Assembly: GCA_009617715.1 (NCBI GenBank)
Contig: VTFK01000224.1
Span: 433,501-497,500, forward strand
DNA length: 64,000 nt
Direction of reading: 5' to 3'
Source: Plectrocnemia conspersa
Lineage: Eukaryota > Arthropoda > Insecta > Trichoptera > Polycentropodidae
Shown: positions 50,831 through 62,910 of the stretch, piece after piece
Layout: every line of letters starts with the position of its first letter
Position numbering within the stretch: position 1 is the stretch's first letter
Notes under the pieces: model-generated
What the model saw: only the letters and a program-made list of their open reading frames with translations
Databases searched by the model: none
Told to the model about the DNA's origin: nothing
Translations under genes and position numbers: made by a program

Positions 50831-52290
50831 CGCTAAAATATGTATACGCTCCGATGAATTTGATAAGTAAATCGAATTTATTTTCGTGATTTATTAAGAA
50901 AAAACTTACCGTATTTATGTTGGATTGCGCTAAGACACGTACGATATATACTTGTATTGATTCGTTGAGTTTTTTTTAAGAAACCGTCGAGTTTAATTCT
51001 GGCGATCAAATAAAGCTGATTGCTATTTAAACGACCGCTTATTCGGCCCTTTATCTGCCAAATCGTAGTAATTAAGATGTGCCTGATTTCGGTTGGTAGA
51101 CCCTAACTACAACGCTTTAAGATAGAGGCTTTTGTTTAGATTTAGAATGCTGAAACATTATTTATGTTATACTGGTTATCGTTGAGCTTGCTGAGCCCCA
51201 CTAAGCATACTATAAAAAAATGTCGAATTGTTTATACGGGCAAACCTCGAAATGCATGGGCCAGAGACCGTTATGTACCGATTTGAATACGGCAGCGGTC
51301 GCAGCATTTCGGCGTTTATTTTATAAAAACATAGTTAAATTTCTATTTGATTTAATACAACGCGTCCGCTTGCCTTTAAATTTGACTTGATAATTTTTGC
51401 ATTGTATCATACGCAAAGTGTATTTTGTACAAGTAGAGATGTCTACGTACACATTCGTTTGAAAATTGTGTATCACGAAGTCTGCGTGTTATTTTCGTTT
51501 GCTCAGCTCTGGTGGCTTCGTACGTGTTATCCTGCGCCAATATCCAATAGTATTAGATCCTGAACGTCCTTGCTTTTCATTGCGATGCTGTTTCGTTTCG
51601 TTTATTTTTCACTTTTGACCTACATTTCGGTAACTTATTTCTAACCTCATGTATATAATTCTGTTTCAATTTAAGATATATATCTTGTTTAAAAATAGTT
51701 TCTGATTATAGTGATTATTTTGATTGACACATTTGTATACAAGAAAACAGGCCTATCTAGAGGGGAGGACAAATTCCTAGGGCCCCAAAAAATCATATCA
51801 AGAATATATTAATAAAAAAAATCTAAATCTGACATCAAATATCAAATCCAAATTATAGTATGTATTTCAGGTATAAGTTTCTTTTGCCTTTTTTTATACA
51901 TACTAAAATAAATAAAAGTAGTGGAACATTGCCTTCAAAAGCATCCACTCTCTGGGAAGTAATTTTACAATAAGCATTATTAATCAAAGGAACAGTACGA
52001 TTTTGACGTGGCTCCGTTTGCTTGCAAATTATTTTAGATTTGTTTTGCTTTCTGAACCTTATAAAATATTACACTTAGTTGGGAGGAAATATCTAACGAA
52101 TGTAAATGAGTTGCAGTAAATATAGGTATTTGATCTAAATTTTCAGATCAATGAAATAGGAAGAAGTCAAGAAATAACAAAGAATCATTAACAACACCAG
52201 CTGAATTATATAAATTTAATGTTTTATTATGGGTAATTTGAATGCATTCGGTTTCATATGGTTATTTCGCTACTTGAATGATGATGAAAT

Positions 52291-52535
52291 GGGCGCAAAA
52301 ACAATTATCACTTCTCAGAAGTCAAAAATTCACGTCAAAAGCAATAAAATCATGTCGGCGCTGTCACAGTGGGAACGCTCGTTACCGAGCGTTCCCACTG
52401 TGAAAGCGCCGACATAATTTTATTGCTTTTGACGTGGATTTTTGACTTCTGAGAAGTGATAATTGTTTTTTTGTGCCATCCTATTGGACAAAATTTGGTT
52501 TAGTTATGCTTTATTTGATTATCACTAATATCGTT
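52291..52535. repeat. Foldback element, copy B
   Basis: This is the same arm sequence as copy A at 41221. The centre here is a GC-rich hairpin, AGTGGGAACGCTCG / CGAGCGTTCCCACT with a 4-nt loop, near 52358-52389. The left arm stops at the GGGCGC boundary while the right arm continues to TTGATTATCAC. It lies inside the hAT element. Confidence 0.8.
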
Positions 52536-52679
52536 TAAAATAATATTATTAAGAACACGATTTTATTGCTTATGACGTAGATTCTAATCTAGGGCCCCTT
52601 TGAATTTGGCCATAAAAATGCGTCATTTATTGAAATTCTATAAATCTTAATGAAATGGAAATATAAAAAAACGACCATT

Positions 52680-52880
52680 GACTCGGTATCGAGCGTTCCC
52701 ACTGCGACGGCGCCAACACGATTTTATTGCTTTTGACGTGAATTTTTGACTTCTGTGAAGTGATCATATTTTTTAGGCCCTCCTATCGGTCAAAATTCAG
52801 TTTAAATATGCTTCAATCGATTCTCACTTATTGTAAGTCGTAATTTTGTTATAAAAAGTCTTAATATGAACGCTAGATAA
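52680..52880. repeat. Half copy of the foldback element (copy C)
   Basis: It begins TCGGTATCGAGCGTTCCCAC and continues through TTTATTGCTTTTGACGTGAA and CAAAATTCAGTTTAAATATG to TAAGTCGTAATTTTGTTATA. It contains only the right arm, so it does not fold on itself. It could pair with the left arm of copy A or B. Confidence 0.7.
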
Positions 52881-53929
52881 CCGATTTTCCACTGCACGGT
52901 TTTATTGCTTTTGATATGGATTTTAAACCCCCTTGAATTTGGCCAAAAAAATGTATGTAATTTAATAAAATACTTTGAAATTTGATGAAGTGGAAATACA
53001 TATTAAAAAATTGCCCACACATCCTTGTTAGTTCGAACCTATTAATATTTATTCAAAAAATTATATTACGACGATATAAAATACATAAAATAGTTTTTTT
53101 GTCAAGGGGCCCAGAATCATTATTTTCCCAGGGCCCGGGTTCGCTTTCGCCGGCCCTGCAAGAAAACTAATGATAAAATAAATTGGCTAGAGATTCTTAA
53201 TTATTCGTATATTGCGTTTATTGTAAATATTCTCACAAACGTATTGTTATAAAATTAATCAAAGAATAACTCGACTATTTAAAAAGCCATAAAAGAGTCT
53301 GATATGTTTTTAAAATTCAAATACGCATGAACCTGATTTTAATAATAATATATCGTACTTAGTGTTGATTTATGTTATACTAAATGTCATATAGGCTTTC
53401 AGGGATTTATTTCGCATGCAGAAATAGCATTGATTTACTTCGTCGTCTAGCGAGCTGTCCCTATCACCGCGAATATTTAACGATACATTGCTTAGTTTTT
53501 GCAACCCTGGCGAACGATAAATACCCGTGTAAGCTGTCCATGCTGATATAATTTTATTTAATGTTTTTTTACATGACGTAACACGTGACGAAGCCCATCG
53601 TTTACAAAACAAATAATGGGTATCATTTGCGATTGGTAAACTATGTTATCATTATTTTTTGTATATATACAATCGCAGCATTACACATTTTCCGCCGTTT
53701 CGCGATCTATGTCTACTTATGCAATTTTCTTCGAATTACTTCACAGCTTTATCAAAAACGAATTATTAAGAGACGTGTTTAAATGATTCATTTTAGCGAT
53801 CGCATGCCTCGGCGTAGTTAACACAAAAAGTATCGGCAAAATATAATAAATTGCTATTTAGGTTTACGCAAAATATATTAATTTTCCCCATATTTCAATT
53901 ACTCGTACATTAGTTTTGCATATAGCGTG

Positions 53930-54620
53930 TCGCGCTAGCCGGAGTTAGTAACGTACGACCTGCGAGCCCTCTTTCCTCTACGGACAGGTCATGAACGACC
54001 GCGAATCGTATCTGTAGGTACGCGTTGCGACCATAATTATGTAATGAGCGACAAATCGATACGGAAGAAATCGGCGATAAAGGTAAAGAGCGTAAAATAG
54101 CCAGTGAGGTCTGACCTTCGTCCTTATATATGTATATAACGAGTACGCGGTGTGTCGAACCAGGGAGAGAGAGAGAGAGAGACGTTTGCTCAATGGCCAC
54201 CCTACCACGAATAACTTCGCTCGGGGGTCTTTACAACCCCGGAATGAATTCGCGCTCTTGAAGGGCTCGAAATAGGCACGTCGCGTGCCAACAAATCGTG
54301 TGTGTGTATGTGTCGAATAATTTGTCACGTATCGATCGCTGCCGAATCTTTGTCGCACTTTTTTTCATTCAGTCTTCTTCTTTTTGTTAATTTTTACAGC
54401 GTCAGGCTGAGGGCGTTTCTGGCCTTTGTCGCTTGGTTCGGTGAAATATGTGCGCAATTTACGGGTAAAAAAAAATAAACGACACGCGGACTGTTTGCGT
54501 ACGCGAAAAATCGCCGGAGGGACGATTTTATGTGGCCCATTACAGCGAAAGTTTGTTGATTGGGAAAAAAATACGCTGAAAAGTTTGCCAGGCGCTTTAC
54601 TGACAGGATTTGTGTAGATC
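53930..54620. other. GC-richer island
   Basis: Mixed-composition stretch with a GA microsatellite in its middle. Overlapping short open frames on both strands, none with a known domain. Confidence 0.3.
54165..54182. repeat. (GA)n microsatellite
   Basis: Nine GA units inside a GC-richer island. Confidence 0.9.
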
Positions 54621-57600
54621 GATAAATAAATGGTTTTAGTGCGTAACCGGTTGAGTAGTGAAAATTTTATTGGGTCTATTTTTTTATATTTATTACCCGA
54701 CTTCACATCGTTTTCTTTTCAGTTATATCGTATCTATCGTATCCTTGCGTATAACACGACGTTTTTTTGCTGAATCACTTTCACTTGTCGTTACATATAC
54801 ATGTGTTTTGGATGCCACATTGTGACATAAAATTAACAATGAGAGATGTATTCATAATGGAGAGGAAAAGCAGGTTTAATTTCAAGCAATTCAATAATAA
54901 TAGGAAATCAAGGGTGAATTTTTGTTTTAAAATATGCATACACATTGCCGAAAAGATCTCTTTTAAATTGTAATAATACTTCTAAGACATAAATAAGATA
55001 AGATAAAAAATACATATTGTGTGTTAAAAATAGAATTTGCTACTAGAAATTATTTTTATCATATACAGGCAATTTGTCAAAAAAACCAACCTTAGACGTC
55101 CCTGTCATTTTTGACGGTTACGTTAGCAGCAGATACTGTCGCTTCGTTAAAGTGGCGCCTTCGCCTGCAACCTGCAAGTAATATTCCATTTCATTGTATT
55201 ATTTATTTTATGTATATAATACACTCGTCGTTAGACGACGCTTCTTGTATCAGATTTTTTTCTGATATAAGACTCTCATCCCTTTTAAATATATTAACTC
55301 GAAGCGCGACAAACCTCGCGGGAGTCGACCCTTCCGACCCACTTGATTTTTTTTCGCTTAATCGGTTTATTCTAAATATAATATAAAGTCAAGTGTGGCG
55401 TTTCTTCTGGAGAGCGAACGTTTAAAGAAGCGGCTCGATCGACCCCTTTCCGACAGGTTATTAAGTTAATACTTTCGCGATCAATGGTCTGCGAATTTGA
55501 GATTATTTAGCGAGTCAGCGAAACCGTTTTCATGAGAAAGAGACAATTTATCGTCCTATTGATGCTAAACGCCTATTACAAGAACTATTTTAAACGTTCT
55601 GCCACGGTTCTTGCTAATCAAACATGCTACAATCGATAGTTGTTTCTATTATTAACTGCCTAGCGCAAATTGTCGAAGTACACCGTTTCTACATACGTTG
55701 AAAATGGCGGCACATAACTTTCGGCGATTACGGCGTTCGTTATTGCGCGAATGGCGTACGATTAAGTCTGAAAATAAATTCTATTTTTTGTATAATTGTT
55801 GTATCGTTGCGTACCCGGTCCGCCTTCTGCTGATTACTAATTTGAGTGCGTGTATTTGACATGTTTTAACACCGCACGCCCCTCGGTTCAGGCTGAAAAT
55901 TGGCTAATGTCACACGGAATTTTAACAAGGACAATTTAAATGAGCATTATATAATATAATTGTTTGTGCATTACAATAATACAAAAATGAGCATTAAATA
56001 ATATATGTTTATGTACAATAAAATATATTAAATTGAGCAATATTATATTTGTAGTGTGCACTAAAACGAATAATATGTGCATATTTTTAATGCACACAAA
56101 TATATTTATTTGATGCTCGTTGTTTATTATTGAAATGCAAATACAAATAGTTTTATCGAATATAGTATTTATTTAAATACACATACATATATTTTAAAAT
56201 AATTCTCTGTTAAATCGCACCCAATTATAATTAATTGGAGTGGTTGGAACATATTTTGCAAATATAGGAAAAAGTTAAAATGCAAATATATGAAATATAA
56301 AAACACCATTCTAACCCCCTTATAAATTGTATATTTTTTCCATGATTCATAATGTTATTTGAAAACGGCTTAGAGTCCGTTCTTCCACTCCAGTATGAAA
56401 TAATGGAGAGGATGTAGCAGCGAACCATTCACGTTTTTAATTCGCGGTTGCATATCAATTTAATTAGGCGTAGCAAACCATCTCAATACAATACTGTATT
56501 TGTTGAAGTGATTTTTCATGCACCCGTGCCCTAATAACTATCGAACGTAGTTGATAAAGTTGGTGGAAAAGGTAAAGAGAAGGTCGATACTATTAGCAGT
56601 TTAATTTTATGTAGAAATTCTTATCTGCTTCGTAATATTTAATATCATTTTCACTAATATGTATAAATCAAACAATCGAAATACCAAAACGCGTCAGAAT
56701 TTTTTGCTGTATTTGAAGCCGACGTTGTAGATAAGCGCTTCCAAAATTATGGGTTGTGATTCTGTACCGGGTCACGAAATAAGAAAGACAAGATCGCCTA
56801 AAAAGCTTTCGAAAACAATAGTTTTTCCAATTAATATATGTATAAATATACTTGAATCGGTACTATTAAATTAATCAAGGTAAACGACGTGCTCTGTCGG
56901 GTCCACGCAGCCAGTTTCTGTCGTGCGCTGTACCGTGCCACTGGCTTTACGAAATTTAATCACAGAAAAATTTAAAAAATCATCTCGCGAAAAAGTTATA
57001 ACAGCAAAAAGATTCCGAACTGCATATAAAGTAGCAAAAGAAAATCAATCATTCTATACTTTTAAAAGTTAAATTGATCTGCCGAATGGAATTGAAATGG
57101 GTCGTATTATTTATTCAACAAACTCATTCATTAATATTGTGAATCAAATTAATGATGTATTAAATGTATTTGAAGAAATTGTATGTCTTCAATAGTTTAT
57201 TTAAATACAAAAATGTATTTAAAGAAACTGTTCAATTGAAAAATATTACTATTAGTTAACTGCATATTATATTTATTAAATAAATTCGTATAGTAACAAC
57301 GAATAGACACACGTTACAAATTAATTAAATGTAATTAATATTTTACACGTGTTGCTCATTAATAAGTGATTGTCATTAATACACGTGTATTGATTAAATA
57401 TTTAGTATAAATATGGAAAGATTAAAATAAATAAATGTCATTAACCAGTCGTCAGAATATACAGTTGTATTATTTTCAGAGAGCTCGATTACCATATTCG
57501 CTGATCCTGCTCATAATCCGCGCCCAAAACAAAAGTTTTAAGGCGTAAAAATAATATAAAAAATTTATATGGCTATCAATAGTAATCGTGAGACAATTAT

Positions 57601-58439
57601 AAAATATATATGTATTATATATAAAAAAAACTTTTAGATATCGGTTCCCATGCGCAATTTATTTTTATCGGAGCAGGTTTCTTACCTCACCAAAGCAAAG
57701 ATAAAGCCGCCGGCCGGTTAGAGTTTATAGAAAATTGTAAAAAAAAATTATTTGGTCATTTAAATACTTTCGATCTTCCGAGAAAGTATGCATATTTTCA
57801 AACATCTAGCATGAACACCTTCGGAAATGTTTCTTATCTGAGTGTCTTCTTTTATACTTAGGCAAAAATAAGACGAGTTCGAGTGTTACAATTTTGTAAA
57901 CAAGATATTTCTTTATATCCCAGACCGCTTCCAAGAAATATACATATTAGGTATGACCCGCCTTGACTTGTGCAGCGTTATAAAATGGGCAGTGGTTGTA
58001 AACCTTTAAAAATATTCATACAAATTTAATTTTATATATGTAATAAAAAATGCTTTCGATTTGACATTTTTGACAAATAAAAAATGTCAAATTTTCGATT
58101 TGACATTTTTCTCGAGAAGAAACACTAGTCGGTCATTAAACATTACTGCCACTACTGTTTCGAGATGCTTAACTAAAGTTTGATGGATGTTTGATTTTTT
58201 CAAACAACTTATCACTATCTGGAACTTATGGATATTTGCGTTAGGAAGTGGCAGAGTAGATAATATAGAGGGCACTTGTTCCATCATGACTTCTTATGGA
58301 TATTTTTAGCAGAACTACCTTAATGTTTTAAAATAATTAGACCGAAAGATGGTCACATCAGTTACCAGTTACAAACTGCCGTCACTGCCCTTTTCGTCTT
58401 AAATATTGCGAAAATTAATTTCGCACCTAAATCCGTAAG

Positions 58440-59040
58440 CTAACAAGGCGCCAAAGTGGCGTTTGAAAGCTTGCGAAGTGAAATTAGGGCAACAAAACTG
58501 TCGTAATGTGCAGCCGGAACCGGACGGATGCGTGCGTCATTACGTATTCGCGTCGAACCCGCATCGGTCCACCCCCGCAGCGGGGCGGGCGTACCGCGTA
58601 GGTGTTACAGGGGGCGGCGAATTTGGGGGGCGACCACTATTACATAATGTATTCGCAAACAAAGATTCCGGCCGGAGTGGAAAAAAGGGCAGCGGGAGCG
58701 TAAGATGTGTAATTGAATAGATTGCACGTCCCTCGGGCGGAACCGCTCCGACAAAGCTGTCCGCCGGAAGCGGGGGGCGGCAGGGTCGCCGGGGGCGGAA
58801 TCCCTCCCACGCGCAGGATCAATAGCGGGACTCGCCGCAACACCAGCCTCATTGTTGAGCCTCCGCGTGCCTTCGTCGCGCCGCCTTCATTCACCGGCGG
58901 GAAAATTAACGAAACCGGAACGGGGCGAGGGGGTCACTCGCCGCCCCGCTTCGGGGGGCGAAACGCCCCTACTCCGCTCCTACTGTCTCACCATATTCTT
59001 TATTTATTTTACGAGTCGCGTGCGATGCAAGCGGGATGAA
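58440..59040. other. CpG-rich island, the most GC-rich sequence in the window
   Basis: Long G and C runs (AAGCGGGGGGCGGCAGGG; CTTCGGGGGGCGAAACGCC) and dense CpG set this 600-bp stretch apart from the AT-rich intron. Open frames run on both strands (up to 108 codons) but none is recognisable. A regulatory island or alternative promoter is possible. Retained foreign or repeat-derived DNA is an alternative. Confidence 0.4.
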
Positions 59041-59889
59041 TGGCTGATTTTTTACGTAATCTTTATTTTGTCGGCGTTATATTCAAGTTGAACTTCTGAA
59101 TGGAGAAGTTATGTTGTGGCTCCGTCATTTTATTCAGACGTAAATGCCTTTGTTGTAAAAATATGCTTAGAGTTTTAATTTAATTTTAGGTAGTCCATAA
59201 CTCGCATTGTAATTTTATTTTTGAATTGACAAGGTTATATTGTTAAACTTTTGGATCGGATTTGGCAGGCAGGAATTTTGTTTAAATTGATTAAATTAAA
59301 ATTTATAATTGTTTTACGACGCGGCCATTCTATGCTTCTATAAAAATACCCATCGAGTGATGGTAGATAGACTACCGCAGTAGTGTTTTCACAAAGAAGT
59401 AAACGAGACTCAAATTTAAATACTAAAACCCTAATTGGCAGAATACTGCAAAATACGTTGGTCACGCTAGATTCCAAACTTTCGTAGAAATCCCACATAG
59501 GTGAAACAATTCAAATAATTAAAACTACTCGAGCTAAACTGTATCCTCTTCTTTGTCGTAAAAGCCAGGGTTGCGGCGTTGTAATCAGTAGAAATGTACC
59601 GACTTCGACTAAACTCCTGGATCAAAAGAGCCAAATATGAGTAGCACAACGGTTTAGATTTTTTCTAGAGCAATAAATAGTTTTCAACAAATACGATCCA
59701 TTTAATTTAATTAATTATAAGTTTTAATTGTTTGTTTATGAAGTGAAAAAGATTTTCTGAATAAAACTAATAATATATATAATATAGTAAATATATATAA
59801 AATATGTTTTTATTGTTGAAATTATATATGTATTATATATAATTTTTACAGAATATGAATAACACACAATATACAATGTCATTAAAACT

Positions 59890-60975
59890 TATGTGAATTA
59901 TGACCTTGCATTTCTTTGGACAGTTTCTGTATATTTGGTGTATAACCTGTAGTTTTTAATTTCAAATTTTCGTCAATTATTTGACTTCTCAAATTGCTCT
60001 TGTTTGAAAATGACCTCACAGGCATACGTAGACCCAAATATGTAAGAATACTAGATGCAATTTTTCCAATTGGTCAGATGAGTTCGGAAGGCTATTAAAA
60101 ATCAGTTAGAGCGTTTCACATATTTTGTGAAATTAAATTGCATTTCTCTCTCTTCATATCTTAAATTTCAGTGGCAAGGCTTACAAATCTTGAGCTTTTC
60201 ACTCCTTAAATCCACCAATTGTTTTTCAAAAGTGCTCGTGTCAATATTAAATGGAGAAAAAAATATTTGACAAATTTTGCAATGAGCAGACTAAAACAAA
60301 AGCTAATGTTTGTTTACTATTTTTAAATTCTTGGAATCATCGCAAAAAATATTCCTTCATAATATTGCTGTCTTAAAATTATCAATGATAATGAAGCCAC
60401 TGCTTTTTTGGCGATATTTATACAATTCTTCAAAATGAATCAAGGATTTCTTCTCTAAATCTGTAGCGAAAAGGAACAATTTATTTTCGAATGAGATCAC
60501 TTCCTTAACCCTTGATGTGCTAGGTGCGGATAAATCTGAATCACCATGTACGGCTCTTAGGTGCGAAATTCTGATTTATCCCACGCTTAACAAAAAATAA
60601 TAGATTTTTGTAAGTACCGAATTAATTTTTATAAAAGTCACGTAATTAGACAAAAAGTAAAAAAAAATAATTAAAGATATATAGATTCAGCATAGAATGA
60701 ATATAAACTTATAAAAAATCCTAATTAATTTACTGTATAATTGACTAACTAGATGACTTTTTATGAAAATTAATTCAGCACTTAAAAGAGACATCGAAAA
60801 CGTAGTGTTTCCTTTTCTTTGTAATTTGTGATTCAAGAAATTTATTTGTGATATTTTACTTTTTTTTGTTTTTGAAATCCAGAAAAATTGTGAATTTGGC
60901 AAACAAAGAGCTGCACGCACTTACCCCAATAGCCACATGCGTCTCGTGAGCCGCGGTTTGGCGACGCCTGAACTG
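59890..60975 (-). mobile_element. hAT transposon relic with transposase C-terminal part
   Basis: At 60975 a terminus reads, on the - strand, CAGTTCAGGCGTCGCCAAAC then CGCGGCTCACGAGACGCATG, a class of hAT end seen in many animals (CAG..GTTCNCAAAC.GCGGCTC). On the same strand, 60507 down to about 59890, decayed frames give SFENKLFLFATDLEKKSLIH, then FFSPFNIDTSTF..QLVDLRSEKLK and LPNSSDQLEK, and a broken ILTYLG-type dimerisation motif. This order matches hAT transposases of the GTF2IRD2/ZBED5/FAM200 type, in which PF..D......QLELIDLQ.. precedes a C-terminal ..LFGSTYLCE..FS.M. The N-terminal half and the other end of the element were not found. There are multiple stops. Confidence 0.65.
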
Positions 60976-61097
60976 GTTTAATAAATTAAAGTGACCACAT
61001 TTCTCAAGCTTCAATTTGGGACTCAAAATTTGCTAAATTTAAAGCAAATAATTTTAATTAATAGCTTATTTAATAAATTTGTATTATACAACCTCCG

Positions 61098-61130
61098 AAA
61101 AAAAAAAAAATAACGTACCCCCCCCCCCCC
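61098..61130. repeat. Adjacent poly-A and poly-C runs
   Basis: Thirteen A (61098-61110), then TAACGTA, then thirteen C (61118-61130). Confidence 0.9.
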
Positions 61131-61470
61131 ATTTAATAGTGGAATTTTGTATATTAGATATTTGGCTGCGCAGCGAGATATCTTACTATATTAGTTTTAA
61201 TATTAAAAAAAGTCAAACAAATGCCACAACTTATTTTTTCTCCATAGCTGAAAATAATTTAAAAAATTAGTTTAAAAATAATAACATTCACTTAACCTCA
61301 TATTTTTATTTTATTTTTTGACGCCTACTGTGAATACCTACAATGTAGTTTTAAACAAAAATACTGCTTATAGCCAATGTTATAAAATAACCGTTTGCAA
61401 TGCAGTTTTGGCACAGATTGGTTTTAGAACTAGAATTTTCTAGTCCATTTTGATCTGCGGCTGACGAAAT

Positions 61471-61622
61471 ACGTCTTGGGTATTTTTATGATTGCTTTTG
61501 TTTTCTGCTGCATACGGGATACGGTAACCCGCATTTACAACCCTGCTGACATCATACGTCTTGGGTATTTTTATGATCGCCTTTGTTTTCTGCTGCATAC
61601 GAGGTACGGTAATCTGTATTTA
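61471..61622. repeat. Direct repeat, ~67-bp unit with 85-bp period
   Basis: ACGTCTTGGGTATTTTTATG starts at 61471 and at 61556. Both continue through TTTTCTGCTGCATACG and GGTAA to CATTTA or GTATTTA, with a handful of differences. Confidence 0.88.
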
Positions 61623-62393
61623 TTATAATCGTAGCAGTATTTTGCCGGTAGTAGGCGCTCGTATTACATTCGTCCGTAGGCATAAACCTGCATATAAAAG
61701 AATCAATGTTTGTCGTTAGCATACATACAAAAAAGTCAGAGTCGACAATTTTTTGCATTGATTTTGCGATCATGTGACAAATAACTAATTTACAAAACTG
61801 TATTGGGATCATTGAAACTGATCACCTTTATACCTATTTTAAGTTTAAAGGTTTCAAAGCTTAATAGTGTGCTGATTTAAAATGGTTTAATCCGTTATAA
61901 AAATATTTAATTATTAAATAGTTAAGTAACTTATGTGCCACCTGTAGGTATTTATGCATACAGGTTCTAATATTCTAAACTTAATAAAATCTCAAGCCAA
62001 TCAACTGCCTTGGAAAAACTCGGAGTCAATTGGAAAAGTTGAGACGTGCAGATTATGCCCCCGTTCCTTTTCTTTCCTTTTGAGCATCCCTTTTCATTGA
62101 GTCTAATTTCGTTTGTGGTGGGCTCGACTTGATGGGAGAGAGGTCGTTAATTATGTGGCACTTGAAGATTTTGAAGAGCGCAAACTTTTTTATGCTTTCA
62201 CACGCTCGCTCGTGGATAGCATGTAAATATTTATTATTTACAGTACTTAAAAAAATAATGGTTAAATAAATATATTTTTTTTATCAGAATTACTATAATT
62301 TTTCCCGTCTTTGGCGTGAACCATAATCTCGCAAAATTCCACCGTTTCATAAATTTGTTGAAGAAAATGGGTTTCTCCGCTTAGTTTAGTGTG

Positions 62394-62910
62394 TGTTACA
62401 GTTAGTGTTAAATTTCGATAAAGTATACAATGACTAGATAAAGTATGCACTAACTATGAGTTTTAGTTAAAGTTTACAATGTTACATTTCGTGTATACTT
62501 TCCCTAGATAATGTATGTTTTAATGTTAGTATGTAAACTACGACGTGGGCAGTCAAGCGTGTTTTGACAATCAACCTAATCGCGAGCCAATAATACAAAA
62601 TAATATCGTTGGACGGGTTAGGTGCAAGCAAGCGGCAGCGAGCGAGCATTGGTCAAAACAGTGAACACCCCATGAACAATTTAAACAATGATTATATAAA
62701 TTCGTAACAAGATTTACATTACATAATTGGTTCAAAATACCAATTAAATGTGTAAATTATTTAATTTTGAATATTTTGATAAATACCGAAAAGTGAGTGC
62801 ATACGTTAACTAGTTACATTGTTCATAATTTATTTTGTGTGTACTGAGACAAGTGCATACATTGCCTAGTTTATGTATCAATTTTTGAAATTCTCACTGC
62901 TTGTAAAATA
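62394..62910 (+). mobile_element. ~500-bp TIR element, copy 2
   Basis: The left part (TGTTACAGTTAGTGTTAAAT, then TTCGATAAAGTATACAATGA) matches the reverse complement of 24383 downward. The right part (GCATACGTTAACTAG; TTATTTTGTGTGTACTG) matches the other end of that copy. The right boundary is approximate because the terminal repeat is diverged. Confidence 0.65.

Larger units (their letters stand above)
51748..53158. mobile_element. hAT-type element with perfect 8-bp target duplication
   Basis: The ends are CAGGCCTATCTAGAGGGGAG and CGCTTTCGCCGGCCCTG, an imperfect inverted pair of a CAGGGCCGGC-type hAT terminus with GGGGCCC-rich subterminal DNA. CAAGAAAA flanks both sides (51740-51747 and 53159-53166), an exact 8-bp duplication. 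The 1411 bp contain no recognised transposase. The interior holds a foldback (52291-52535) and a ~335-bp direct repeat (TTTTATTGCTT...GAATTTGGCC at 52560 and at 52896). Confidence 0.85.

Noticed and set aside
55111..55176. Possible extra syntaxin exon after a T-rich tract
   Set aside because: The translation does not resemble the expected ELEDLMADIKK segment and the phase does not fit the exon ending at 16874.
59235..59649. Two - strand open frames that might be a transposon protein
   Set aside because: No motif of a reverse transcriptase, integrase or transposase could be identified; left unannotated.
60505..60983. piggyBac-type element from TTAACCCTT to a TTTAA end
   Set aside because: The ends are not inverted copies of each other, and the right end fits a hAT terminus with associated hAT transposase motifs better.
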